64,000 nucleotides of DNA, from NCBI GenBank assembly GCA_030693705.1, contig JAUYAB010000042.1:1-64000 (forward strand). Direction: 5' to 3'. The notes under the pieces were generated by a model. That model searched no databases. It saw only the letters and a list, made by a program, of their open reading frames with translations, and was not told where the DNA came from. This document shows, piece after piece, positions 8,299 through 17,210 of this stretch; the stretch's first letter is position 1, and every line of letters begins with the position of its first letter. Origin of the DNA: Ignavibacteria bacterium. Its GTDB lineage: Bacteria; Bacteroidota; Ignavibacteria; Ignavibacteriales; Ignavibacteriaceae. Position numbers and translations under genes: made by a program.

Positions 8299-9741
8299 AT
8301 GACCTTGAATCCAAAAGAAGCGCTAAACAGATTTTTTAATCACACCGGGTTTCGTGGTGAGCAGGAAAAGATCATAAATCGACTGGTAAACGAACATGGA
8401 CATTGCCTTGTGTTAATGCCCACCGGCGGCGGTAAATCGATTTGTTACCAATTGCCGGCGTTGTTGTTTGATGGTGGAACGATTGTCATAAGTCCGTTAA
8501 TTGCGTTAATGCAGGATCAAGTGGATGCGTTGAAGAGGAAAAATATTCCGGCTGAGTTTATCAATTCAACCGTTTCCGCCGAACAGAGAAAAGAAAGATT
8601 ACAAAGATTTGTCGAAGGAGAAACCAAACTCCTTTATGTAACACCGGAGAGATTTAGAAAACCGGCATTTATAGACGCAATAAAAACCGCCACTGTTTCC
8701 TTGCTCGCAGTTGATGAAGCGCATTGTATCTCGGAATGGGGACACGATTTCCGCCCCGATTATTCGCGCATTGCCGAGTTTAGAAATCTTTTAGATAATC
8801 CTCTTACCATTGCACTCACCGCAACTGCAACCGCTGATGTTCAACATGATATTATCACAAAGCTCGGTTTATCAAAAAACGAAATAAAGATTTTTCACGA
8901 AGGAATTGAGCGTCCAAACCTTCGGTTGGAAACAACCGATGTATTTGATGAAAAAGAAACGTTGAACGCAATCTATAAAGTTCTAAATAAATATCACGGA
9001 GCGGGGATCATTTACTTCGCTTTAATAAAAAAGCTCGAATACTATTCGCAGATACTCCGTGATAAAGGTTATAAGCATGGAATATACCATGGTAAACTTG
9101 ACGCGAACGATAGGAAAAGAACGCAAAGAAATTTTCTTTCAGGCAAACAAAATTTAATTCTTGCTACCAACGCATTCGGAATGGGAATTGATAAACCCGA
9201 CATCCGCTTTGTTATTCATGCCGAAGTTCCTTCTTCTATCGAATCATATTATCAAGAAATCGGGAGAGCGGGGCGAGACGGGAAAGATTCTGTTTGTATG
9301 CTTCTCTACAATCAGGAAGACCTTTACACACAAATGGAATTTATTAAATGGGCGAATCCCGACGCAAATTATTATTTGGGAATGTATAATCTGTTAAGAT
9401 CAAATCTGGAAGCCGCGAACTCGATGGGAGCTGATTATCTGCGGGAACAGATGAGTTTCAAAAACAGAAGTGATTTCCGTGTGGAAACCGTGCTTGCCAT
9501 GTTAGACCGCTATGGCGTTACGGAAGGAACTATCGAGAATAAAAACTTAACCATTGTTGATGATCTTCCGCACGAACTCCACGACGAAACTTACCTAAAA
9601 GAAAAACTGCTGAACGATAATAAAAAACTTTTATCGATGGTGAACTATTTCAAATCGGAGACTTGCAGAAGGGTTTTTATTTCGGATTACTTCGGCTTCC
9701 CGGGAGAAAAACCTTGCGGTAATTGTGATGTTTGTAATTGA
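8299..9741 (+). CDS. recQ: RecQ-type ATP-dependent DNA helicase, short form
   Basis: Superfamily 2 DNA helicase. Walker A is MPTGGGKS, the DEAH box is AVDEAHCISEWGHDFRPDY, motif III is ALTATAT and motif VI is QEIGRAGRDG. The protein ends right after the zinc-binding module (cysteines of CRRVF and CGNCDVCN), so the winged-helix and HRDC domains of E. coli RecQ (about 610 aa) are absent. Such short RecQ proteins exist, but their role may be narrower. ATG at 8299 is chosen; an in-frame TTG at 8275 would add 8 residues. A degenerate repeat array follows the stop. Confidence 0.92.
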   Translation: MTLNPKEALNRFFNHTGFRGEQEKIINRLVNEHGHCLVLMPTGGGKSICYQLPALLFDGGTIVISPLIALMQDQVDALKRKNIPAEFINSTVSAEQRKERLQRFVEGETKLLYVTPERFRKPAFIDAIKTATVSLLAVDEAHCISEWGHDFRPDYSRIAEFRNLLDNPLTIALTATATADVQHDIITKLGLSKNEIKIFHEGIERPNLRLETTDVFDEKETLNAIYKVLNKYHGAGIIYFALIKKLEYYSQILRDKGYKHGIYHGKLDANDRKRTQRNFLSGKQNLILATNAFGMGIDKPDIRFVIHAEVPSSIESYYQEIGRAGRDGKDSVCMLLYNQEDLYTQMEFIKWANPDANYYLGMYNLLRSNLEAANSMGADYLREQMSFKNRSDFRVETVLAMLDRYGVTEGTIENKNLTIVDDLPHELHDETYLKEKLLNDNKKLLSMVNYFKSETCRRVFISDYFGFPGEKPCGNCDVCN

Positions 9742-9783
9742 ACAAACACTTTAAATGAGGAGTTTTACACATTGTTAAATGAA

Positions 9784-9909
9784 AAATTCGCAACGACAAG
9801 CGAGAGTTTCTCAAGGCTAAATTGGAAGCGATCAAAGTCAATCATGAGTCTCGCAAAGGCAATCTTAAGTCTAGCAAAGGCAATCAGAAAGTGAGCAAAG
9901 TTATCTTTA
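9784..9909. repeat. Degenerate 21-bp tandem repeat after recQ
   Basis: About six head-to-tail 21-base units fill most of the 302-base gap between recQ and the next gene. The clearest are 9847-9867 and 9868-9888, which share the core GCAAAGGCAATC. Weaker copies lie at 9784-9804, 9805-9825, 9826-9846 and 9889-9909. The unit equals seven codons, but every frame is closed by a stop within or next to the array, so I do not call a gene. No other feature is seen between 9742 and 10043. Confidence 0.6.
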
Positions 9910-10043
9910 AGAAATGAAAAGCGAAGAAAAAGGGCAATCTTGTAGAAATTGAAAAAGATTTTAGAGTCAGGGGATGTGGGTAAAGAAGTATGAATTACTC
10001 ACCTTACGCAAACCAATGCGTATAGGGCATCACAAAAAACTAT

Positions 10044-13000
10044 TTACCCGTTCTCACCGGTTAGGCGTGCAATTTGCAAGAGATAGAACCTTAAAAGATC
10101 CTGCTGTTTTGGCGATAATGCCTGCTCTTCAATTTTGATAATTCTCTCAACTTCTTTTATCGCACGGATAATATTGATCGGCACTTCAACCATTCCTTCG
10201 GAAATAACAGAGAGATATTCAAAAGCGGCAGCGAGAAATTGATGCATATTGTCGTCATTTGACATTTTTAAGACGTTCGATAACTCGGTCGGAAGTTTTA
10301 ATTTCATTGGCGCAAATGGAAGTTCTTTCGTTTGCGCATTGGAAGACAACGAATACAACGCTATCGCTAATTCAACGAAACTCGCAACCCTCTGGGTTAC
10401 CGGTTGTTCAAGCAAATACCACATTTTCGCGCGCCAAAATTTTACTTCTTCGGAAATAAAGAGAAGTTTTTTTATATCGTTAAACCATTTTGGATCAACA
10501 GTACCATTAATCGCGGAAAGAAAAACTTCGGGATTGGTATTGAAAAAATCCGGTTGCAGCACAATCGCTAAATCAGGACGAAGTGTTGGCAATAAATCGG
10601 AAATAAATTTATCTCCCTCAAAAAAATCCGTCACGTTCAATCCGTGCCTTCTCAAAAGCTCTCTCTGGAAAAGAATCAAGTATTTGCCCAGCGAATCAAG
10701 GTCTTCCCTTAACGCAAGAAACGCGGAATTGCCAGCCGGGAACGCTTTTTCCATCCGGTTGAGATACATTAAATCAACATCATGATAAATTCGCAGAGTG
10801 TGTAATATTTCATAAACCGGAAGGTTGGGTAAAATTCTATCTTCTATTAATGTAACGCTTTCGCCCATGTCAAAATACTTTTGCGAAAAACTATCCAGTG
10901 CGCGGAACAAGCCGGTTGTTAGCTGGTTAATACCCAGCACCGCTGTTTGCGATTGATTATGTGAGATCGCGCGAAGCAGGCTTCCATAACGTGAAAAGGG
11001 AATTGTCTCCGCGATCCTTTCAAGTATTTTTTGACCTGCAGCACCGGAAGTTCCCTGCCCGGGACGTATCGTAGGTCTATCTCTAAGCGGCGGAGTAGTA
11101 CGTGAAATGAAATAAGAAATAATATGAATACCGACGACATCCTCTTCCCTACCGTAGAGAATTTGCCTAAAGTTCTCGGTAGCGATAGATAAAAATTCGT
11201 CGAAGAGGTTTTCTTTTCTTCCTACTGTAAGCCGCTCCAATTCTTTTAAACCACGTGTTTTAAACTGAAGCCGGGTTTCTAGAAGAGGTTCACCAGCACG
11301 CTTAATTTCATTTTCATAAAACTTCTGCGCTTCTTTTATGTGATAGAGCAGTTGAGCTAAATCATGAACGGAAATGTGACGCAGCTTTTCGGAAATATTA
11401 CTCTGAAACGTGCGCAGATCACCGCCGGCAAAAACTCCAAGCAAAGGAGTCGCCGCGTATTCCGTACTCTTTTTTGTTGACGCATTTAAATGTTTGGAAA
11501 ATCTTTTTATCGAATCGGCTGAATTAATAAACGCGGGCTGACCGACAACATGCGAGTAATACCCGCCTTGACGCTGCATTGGTTCACCGCTCCCCATTTT
11601 CATTCTAACAATACCGTTCAACCCTTTTTCCGCAAGCCAACTCGTCAATTCGTACTTCGCATCTTTGTACAAATTCATTCCGGCGGTTTGACCTACTTGT
11701 TGACTTAAATCAGATCCGGCGACAAAGATTTCGGTAATGATCTCCGCAAACCGTTCACCGGTTTCTTGATTCAATCTTCTGCTTTGTAACGAGTATTCCC
11801 AAATTTTATTCAGATAATTTTTAAGATTTTTTACCGAAATAATATCTTCAAACAAAGGAACCAACCAGATAGCGGGAATTTCCAGATCACGATTATCGCG
11901 AAGGATTTGTTCCCGGTGCGCACGCATTTTTCTATCAAGCGAAATCAATGCTTCAGGCTTTGTAGACATACTCACCTGCAGAGCCATAACCATTCCGGGA
12001 TTGCCGTACTTCCCCGCGATCTCATTAATCTCAACCATGTTGTGAATTGTAGTATCAATGGCAAATTGATCTTGAGCAGTGATCAACTTTTGATGAATAC
12101 GAGGGGTTATTATGAAACGTTTTAACAGGTCTTTATACAAACACGCTTCCAGCGCAAGTTCTCTATTGTTGATATTCTTTTGAATCGAAGGAAGCGATAC
12201 ATAAAGCGCTTTTCTTATTTTTTTATTTAATGAAAAATAATATTCAAGCGCATCTTTTCTTTGTTTACGAAGAGCCAGCATCTTCCGTTCGAGGCGGTCG
12301 TTATGGTGCCACAATGATGTTAGAGGATCTTGCGCGATATGAAGCCGCATTCCCGTTCGTCTGATTTTTCCCGGTTTCAAATTAAACGGAAGAATTCCCC
12401 TAAATCTTTTTTCAAGTTGATGAGTGAGTTCCGATATTTCATTCAATAAATTTGAAAAGCGTTTGTTCGTCTCCGGAAGTTTTTCAATTTCATTGAGAAG
12501 CATCGAGTCGATCTTAACGGATCTATCGGTCTTTAAAAGAGTCTGAAGGAGTCTGCACTGCCGGGCAACATTTTCAATGAGCACTGCCGCAACTAAACTA
12601 TGTCCTTGCCCTGATGGTCTGTTGCTCCCATCCCAATCTCCCCAAAAAGATAGAAACGTTTGGAATAGTTTGTCTGAGTGCAAGTTGGTGTAATTTTCCG
12701 CCGCAATTATTGAATTTAGATCGAGGACTAATTCCTGCGGTTCTTGGCTTGAAACAATCGCCACATTCAATCCGAGAAATTCTTTTATTAATTCATCCGC
12801 AGTTTTTTGGAGCAACACATGGAGAATATTTTCATTTTTAATTACACGTTCGATTAATTCTTCAAACAACAAATCAACTTTGAGCGAATACATTTGCGTA
12901 GGATGAACCGTTCGATCATATAACCGCTGCTTGAACTCTTTTTCTCTTCTCTCCACGCTGTCTTTAGAGAACTCATTTTCTAGAGCAGCAATCAGCCCTC

Positions 13001-15662
13001 TCCCTTTATCCGCTAAAGCCAAATCTATTACTTCGTTTGCTATCGTCAGTCGATCGATAAATCTTTGTTTAAATGTTGCCAACCGTTCAGGCAAAAAATC
13101 TTCAATAAAATTCTTTTCATACTGTAAAGCGCTCAATAGATCAACGTGGCGTAAGAACTTTTTCCCGTAAAGGGAATTGCACTCTTTAAATATTTTTTGT
13201 TCGATGAAATTCCATTTATCCGGCGAATCATTTGGGGCAGATGAATTTTTTACAACATGTGGTTTTACATCAAATTGTTTAAGGTTATAATTTGCAGCTT
13301 CTTCAGCGATCTTTCTGTTAAGATCAATCAGAACTCTTCTTGTTTTTTTGAGCAGCGTTTCTGCATTATCGGTGCCGCCGAGTGTTAGCCGGAAAGTTTT
13401 ACGCCCGGCTTCAAATCCTTTTTCCGTGCGCGCGAATGTTGAAAGCGGAATAAGACCTATCCCCTGCCTCGCTAATCCAGAAGCCAGCCAATCAAGTGAT
13501 AATCCCGATGGCAATTTATCAATCATCATCTGAGGGTACATACTGCCCTTCGGCGCTTTAATTTTAATATTGAATCTATTCCGTTCTGCAGGAAGATTTA
13601 AAACGGCTTCCGCCAGGGAATGCATTCTCTCTTCAAAAATTACATTTCGCAGCCGCCAATAGGCGTTTACCGTTTCCGGTTTATTACGATAAAAGAGGTA
13701 AGCTAAAAATATCGCGCCGATATTGGGTCTTATCGTTGCCGTTACTTTTTCGAATTTTTTAAACAACACACGGTTACGGATCTCTATAACCGAAAGACGC
13801 GCGCCGGCAAAGGAATCCGTCTTTGATAAAGAGTGAATGGTAATTACATAATCCGATTGATCTTCACTGATATAACCGTATTCGAGAAGTTCGTCGGTAA
13901 GATGCCGGATTGTTTTTATTTGTTTGAGCACGCCAACAGGAGCTACGTTCTGGTAAGAAAGATCGTCAATAATGAAAATGTTTCTCTCGAGTAACCATTT
14001 TATTAAACGTTTCAATCCTTCGCTGTCGAATTCCTGTCCGGTCGCGTTGTGCGGATTGTTCAGAGCAACAGCGCCATATTTATTCCAGTTGGGATCATCG
14101 GAAATTTTAGAATTCACCGTAGCAATGATACCGTCAATATCAAGTTCAAAATCATCAGTCAGAGAAACAACCGACACTGAAGGGAAACAATGTTCATACG
14201 TCCAGCTAAGATCAGGGAATACGACCTCTTTAATTCCGCAGTGAAATCCGAGTAAACCTAAACCGGAGCGCGATGAGCCGCTAACAAGCAAACAATCATT
14301 TCTTCTATATTCAGGGTGGTGTTTTAAGAAGACGTAAAGAAAACTGTTGACTAACTCTTTGGTCCATTCTTCGGAATCTATTTTTTCAACACACTCGTCA
14401 AGCAGATCATTTGCTTTAATAGTAGAAAATTGATCGAACGCGAAGATTGATGAAGCTAATATTGATTTTTTAGTAAGATCAATTTCAACCTTTGAAACTC
14501 TTTCCGAGACTTTATCAACATAAAGCCCGCTTCGAGAAATTAGGGAGTCTAATTTATTTTCAAAATATTTAAAAGAAGCGCCGCCGATATTCTTGCCTAT
14601 GACCGGAACGGAAGATGATTCGTGAGCCGGTTCAACTACTAAGTTGTCTTTCCCGCCAATGTTTTTATCACCGGTCAATTTTTCTTTAAGAATGAATGAG
14701 AGCAATTCAACTTCGGAAGCTGATGGAGTTCCTTTCAGTTGGAAGTGAATATTCTCTATAACTTTTATGAAATCGGAATTACCTGCTAGAAAAACAATCG
14801 AGAGATTTTTTAAGAAAGGAGAAAATATTTCCGGAGTCATCAAGCGGAGAACGCGGTTCATCATCTTTGCTTCTCTTGCAAGAGAAAGATGGTTTGGGGC
14901 GTTATTTACTTCAACAAAGAAAAGAGAAAACTCCAGGCTCAACTGTCTGAGTGTTTTTCTTGCTTCTTCTCTTGTGCTCTTCCCCAACAATAAAAAGGTT
15001 GGCGCATTGGGTGAGTTTACTAAATGCTGCCGAAGATTTTCAATTAATACTTTTTCATCCTCCGGTAAAACCTTGAACTTGACCGAAGGGAACTTCATTA
15101 AATGTTCGGGGAGATCAAACGCGAACAGTAAAACCGTTGCCGGAAGATTAACAAGATATTCTGATAGTGCATGGAATAAAATTCTCAGCGCTTCATAAAT
15201 ACCGCCGGAAGCTAAAATTATTTCCCGGTTGCCGGATGCCTCGCCAAGGTTATATGATAATGGTTCTTGCTGGTTCTTTATAAGCCATTCATTAAAATAA
15301 TTTACCAAGTAACTTGGTTCACCTTTTTTGAAACCGCCACGCGGCATGTACGGCGCGCTTTTTTTTATCAAATCAACGAAGAACGCTAATTTTATTTTCT
15401 CACTGCTTTCCCATTCAAGGTGTTCAATAATCTGGTCGAGATCATTTTCGTTAAATTCTTCTTTTTGAAATTCAATCCCTAAAATCATTCTCAGGTAGGC
15501 GGATAAAAGCTGTTTATCTTGTACAGGATTTCCGATATGAAAGTTTACTTTTTCCTCTGCAGGAACAGGCGAAGAGGCGGTTGCTTCGCTTACTTCGGAA
15601 ACCTTTGCTGCTTTTATCGGTCTCAGTTTAAAATATTCCAGCGGATCAATATATTTTTTCAT
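10044..15662 (-). CDS. Giant fusion: two aminotransferase-fold domains plus PEP-carboxylase-like region
   Basis: 1872-residue soluble protein. Residues about 40-330 look like a fold-type I aminotransferase that has lost its lysine (start VNFHIGNPVQD; no SxxK). Residues about 380-790 form an intact aminotransferase domain with NNPHNATG (535-542), IIDDLSYQ (564-571), SLSK with the PLP lysine K614, and RLTLGG with a carboxylate-binding-type Arg (R758). Residues about 830-1872 show a series of phosphoenolpyruvate carboxylase landmarks in the right order: RTVHPTQ (HPT motif, H920), WGDWDGSNRP (1007-1016), VPLFED (1268-1273), VAGSDLSQQVGQTAG (1314-1328), MGSGEPMQRQGG (1356-1367), LLRAISHNQSQ (1562-1572) and the end IARLTGENG. 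Several catalytic positions of bacterial PEPC differ (see findings). The start ATG lies 21 bases after the SPFH gene stop, so the two are probably cotranscribed. Activity is inferred only. Confidence 0.75.
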   Translation of the reverse strand: MKKYIDPLEYFKLRPIKAAKVSEVSEATASSPVPAEEKVNFHIGNPVQDKQLLSAYLRMILGIEFQKEEFNENDLDQIIEHLEWESSEKIKLAFFVDLIKKSAPYMPRGGFKKGEPSYLVNYFNEWLIKNQQEPLSYNLGEASGNREIILASGGIYEALRILFHALSEYLVNLPATVLLFAFDLPEHLMKFPSVKFKVLPEDEKVLIENLRQHLVNSPNAPTFLLLGKSTREEARKTLRQLSLEFSLFFVEVNNAPNHLSLAREAKMMNRVLRLMTPEIFSPFLKNLSIVFLAGNSDFIKVIENIHFQLKGTPSASEVELLSFILKEKLTGDKNIGGKDNLVVEPAHESSSVPVIGKNIGGASFKYFENKLDSLISRSGLYVDKVSERVSKVEIDLTKKSILASSIFAFDQFSTIKANDLLDECVEKIDSEEWTKELVNSFLYVFLKHHPEYRRNDCLLVSGSSRSGLGLLGFHCGIKEVVFPDLSWTYEHCFPSVSVVSLTDDFELDIDGIIATVNSKISDDPNWNKYGAVALNNPHNATGQEFDSEGLKRLIKWLLERNIFIIDDLSYQNVAPVGVLKQIKTIRHLTDELLEYGYISEDQSDYVITIHSLSKTDSFAGARLSVIEIRNRVLFKKFEKVTATIRPNIGAIFLAYLFYRNKPETVNAYWRLRNVIFEERMHSLAEAVLNLPAERNRFNIKIKAPKGSMYPQMMIDKLPSGLSLDWLASGLARQGIGLIPLSTFARTEKGFEAGRKTFRLTLGGTDNAETLLKKTRRVLIDLNRKIAEEAANYNLKQFDVKPHVVKNSSAPNDSPDKWNFIEQKIFKECNSLYGKKFLRHVDLLSALQYEKNFIEDFLPERLATFKQRFIDRLTIANEVIDLALADKGRGLIAALENEFSKDSVERREKEFKQRLYDRTVHPTQMYSLKVDLLFEELIERVIKNENILHVLLQKTADELIKEFLGLNVAIVSSQEPQELVLDLNSIIAAENYTNLHSDKLFQTFLSFWGDWDGSNRPSGQGHSLVAAVLIENVARQCRLLQTLLKTDRSVKIDSMLLNEIEKLPETNKRFSNLLNEISELTHQLEKRFRGILPFNLKPGKIRRTGMRLHIAQDPLTSLWHHNDRLERKMLALRKQRKDALEYYFSLNKKIRKALYVSLPSIQKNINNRELALEACLYKDLLKRFIITPRIHQKLITAQDQFAIDTTIHNMVEINEIAGKYGNPGMVMALQVSMSTKPEALISLDRKMRAHREQILRDNRDLEIPAIWLVPLFEDIISVKNLKNYLNKIWEYSLQSRRLNQETGERFAEIITEIFVAGSDLSQQVGQTAGMNLYKDAKYELTSWLAEKGLNGIVRMKMGSGEPMQRQGGYYSHVVGQPAFINSADSIKRFSKHLNASTKKSTEYAATPLLGVFAGGDLRTFQSNISEKLRHISVHDLAQLLYHIKEAQKFYENEIKRAGEPLLETRLQFKTRGLKELERLTVGRKENLFDEFLSIATENFRQILYGREEDVVGIHIISYFISRTTPPLRDRPTIRPGQGTSGAAGQKILERIAETIPFSRYGSLLRAISHNQSQTAVLGINQLTTGLFRALDSFSQKYFDMGESVTLIEDRILPNLPVYEILHTLRIYHDVDLMYLNRMEKAFPAGNSAFLALREDLDSLGKYLILFQRELLRRHGLNVTDFFEGDKFISDLLPTLRPDLAIVLQPDFFNTNPEVFLSAINGTVDPKWFNDIKKLLFISEEVKFWRAKMWYLLEQPVTQRVASFVELAIALYSLSSNAQTKELPFAPMKLKLPTELSNVLKMSNDDNMHQFLAAAFEYLSVISEGMVEVPINIIRAIKEVERIIKIEEQALSPKQQDLLRFYLLQIARLTGENG

Positions 15663-15683
15663 AGTGAATTAAGGAATATTTCT

Positions 15684-16658
15684 TTATTGCTCTTTTTCTA
15701 TCTTTGCTTTTGAAGTAGTGACAGTCGGCTGCAAGAATTGCTGAAACATTCCGATCAATTCTGAACCACGCGAGAGATCATTGGGTGACAAGGTAACAAT
15801 TGTCTTTGCATTCTTTAACGATTGACTTGCTTCCGCCAAACGCGCCGCTTGCGGTGTTAACATTAAGAGTTCGGGGCTACTTTTTAGCATGTTCAATTCT
15901 TCTTTATCCAACTCAAGCCGCATTCTTTTCCTGCTCAACTCATCTTCAATTCTTTTTTGCGCGAGAGAAGATTCTTTTTCCATCTCCGTTCTCTTCAAGT
16001 CGTATTTTTTTAATTCAAGATTATTTTGCAATAAGGCAATTTCTTCATCCGCTTTTAGTTTAGCTTTCGTGGCATGAATTCTTGCTTGCTGATTTAGCTT
16101 TTCCGTTTGTTCCGTAATTCTTGCCGATTCCTGCTGGCGCATCGCATCCGCTATTTTAGCGTCAAGAGCTTCGAACGATTGCACCGTTAAAGAAATAAGG
16201 TCAAGACCTAACTTTTGAATAGTGATGTTGACTTTTTGCAGGAGATACTCATAGATCTTCGACGAGGACAATTCTTCTATTTCATATCTTTCGGCATACT
16301 CTTTTACGATACCGTGAATTGTAGTTTCAAGTTCTTTTTCGGCTTTAGCAACAGCATAGTTGTTCCATCCACCAACTCTAATTAACTCATGAATATGATC
16401 CAAAGCGGCAGCTACTGTAATAGCAAGTTTCACTTTGATATCAAGATTTCCCTTTGCCGAGGCATCAATATTCATTTGCGTTGAGTAGGTTGTCTTCGGT
16501 AAAGCAAGACTAAAATGTCTCGGATAGAAGCGTGATTTTCTTAATATGATTTTTCCATATGACTCAAAAAGAATCAATTGATCCGGTTTTCTTAACCGAT
16601 ATTCAAAAAAGAATATTACTACAACTATTAATGCTAAAATGCCTATGGTTATCCACAT
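15684..16658 (-). CDS. SPFH/Band 7 domain membrane protein
   Basis: Flotillin/stomatin-like protein of 324 aa. Start ATG at 16658 is fixed by the strong ribosome binding site AGGAGA 8 bases upstream; an upstream in-frame extension to 16736 is not needed. One N-terminal membrane segment (MWITIGILALIVVVIFFF) is followed by a Band 7 region (about residues 25-200) with typical features such as a conserved self-assembly surface. A long charged coiled coil follows (about 200-265, rich in E, K, R, Q), then a short tail. Such proteins oligomerise on the inner membrane face and scaffold partners. The only partner in this operon is the giant protein directly downstream. Confidence 0.82.
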   Translation of the reverse strand: MWITIGILALIVVVIFFFEYRLRKPDQLILFESYGKIILRKSRFYPRHFSLALPKTTYSTQMNIDASAKGNLDIKVKLAITVAAALDHIHELIRVGGWNNYAVAKAEKELETTIHGIVKEYAERYEIEELSSSKIYEYLLQKVNITIQKLGLDLISLTVQSFEALDAKIADAMRQQESARITEQTEKLNQQARIHATKAKLKADEEIALLQNNLELKKYDLKRTEMEKESSLAQKRIEDELSRKRMRLELDKEELNMLKSSPELLMLTPQAARLAEASQSLKNAKTIVTLSPNDLSRGSELIGMFQQFLQPTVTTSKAKIEKEQ

Positions 16659-16892
16659 ACTTTTATCTCCTAATGAATTTCTATCTACTGTATGATTGCC
16701 TGGGGAAAATATCCAAAGAGGGGGAATAAAATGCAATCAATTTGGTGGTATAATTTAATATTTTTTTTTGTTCGTATCCGATAAAAAAATCGATAATACT
16801 TTAGAAATCGTAAGCATATTCCTTCCCGTGGTTATATATGTAAAAATTACAAACCGGATATTTCCTCAGGCAAGGAATGATTTAAAATAAAC

Positions 16893-16917
16893 CCGCCTTA
16901 GTGGGTGGCTAAGGCGG
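16893..16917. terminator. GC-rich hairpin, possible terminator
   Basis: Perfect 9-bp stem CCGCCTTAG / CTAAGGCGG with loop TGGGTGG, between ywbE and the SPFH gene. On the minus strand it is followed by TTATTTTAAA, so it may end the helicase-ywbE transcript. It also belongs to the CCGCC-n-GGCGG palindrome family described in the findings. The rest of the gap 16737-17018 holds nothing else I recognise. Confidence 0.5.
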
Positions 16918-17018
16918 AATTGTTTTAAAGTTAAATTCTATTTCTGTCATGTGCATCAGAAATAGTGGGTGCAACATAATCGAATGAATAAAAAATGTCA
17001 AGGGGAAAAATTCGTGCA

Positions 17019-17210
17019 CTACAAAATCTTTTTAACTCTCCCTACTTCCCCGGTTTCAAGTCTCACTTTAATTCCATGAGGATGATTAGAAGAATTGGTT
17101 AAAATATTTTTTACAATTCCTTCGGTTAGTTCTCCCGTACGTTGATCTTCTTTAAGAACAATTGCAACGTGCATTCCCGCTTTAATATTGGCTCTAACTC
17201 TTCCCGCCAT
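17019..17210 (-). CDS. ywbE: YwbE family protein (DUF2196)
   Basis: 63-residue basic protein matching the YwbE family over its entire length (GMHVAIVLKEDQRTGELTEG, ILTNSSNHPHGIKVRL, VGRVKKIL). The family is widespread and of unknown molecular function; it looks like a small beta-barrel RNA- or ribosome-associated protein. Its start overlaps the end of the DEAD-box helicase gene by 17 bases in another frame, which implies translational coupling and suggests a shared RNA-related job. Confidence 0.9.
   Translation of the reverse strand: MAGRVRANIKAGMHVAIVLKEDQRTGELTEGIVKNILTNSSNHPHGIKVRLETGEVGRVKKIL

Noticed and set aside
9742-9900. Continuation of recQ by readthrough of its TGA
   Set aside because: The frame after the stop encodes only repeat-like residues and ends in the array; it has no resemblance to winged-helix or HRDC sequence.
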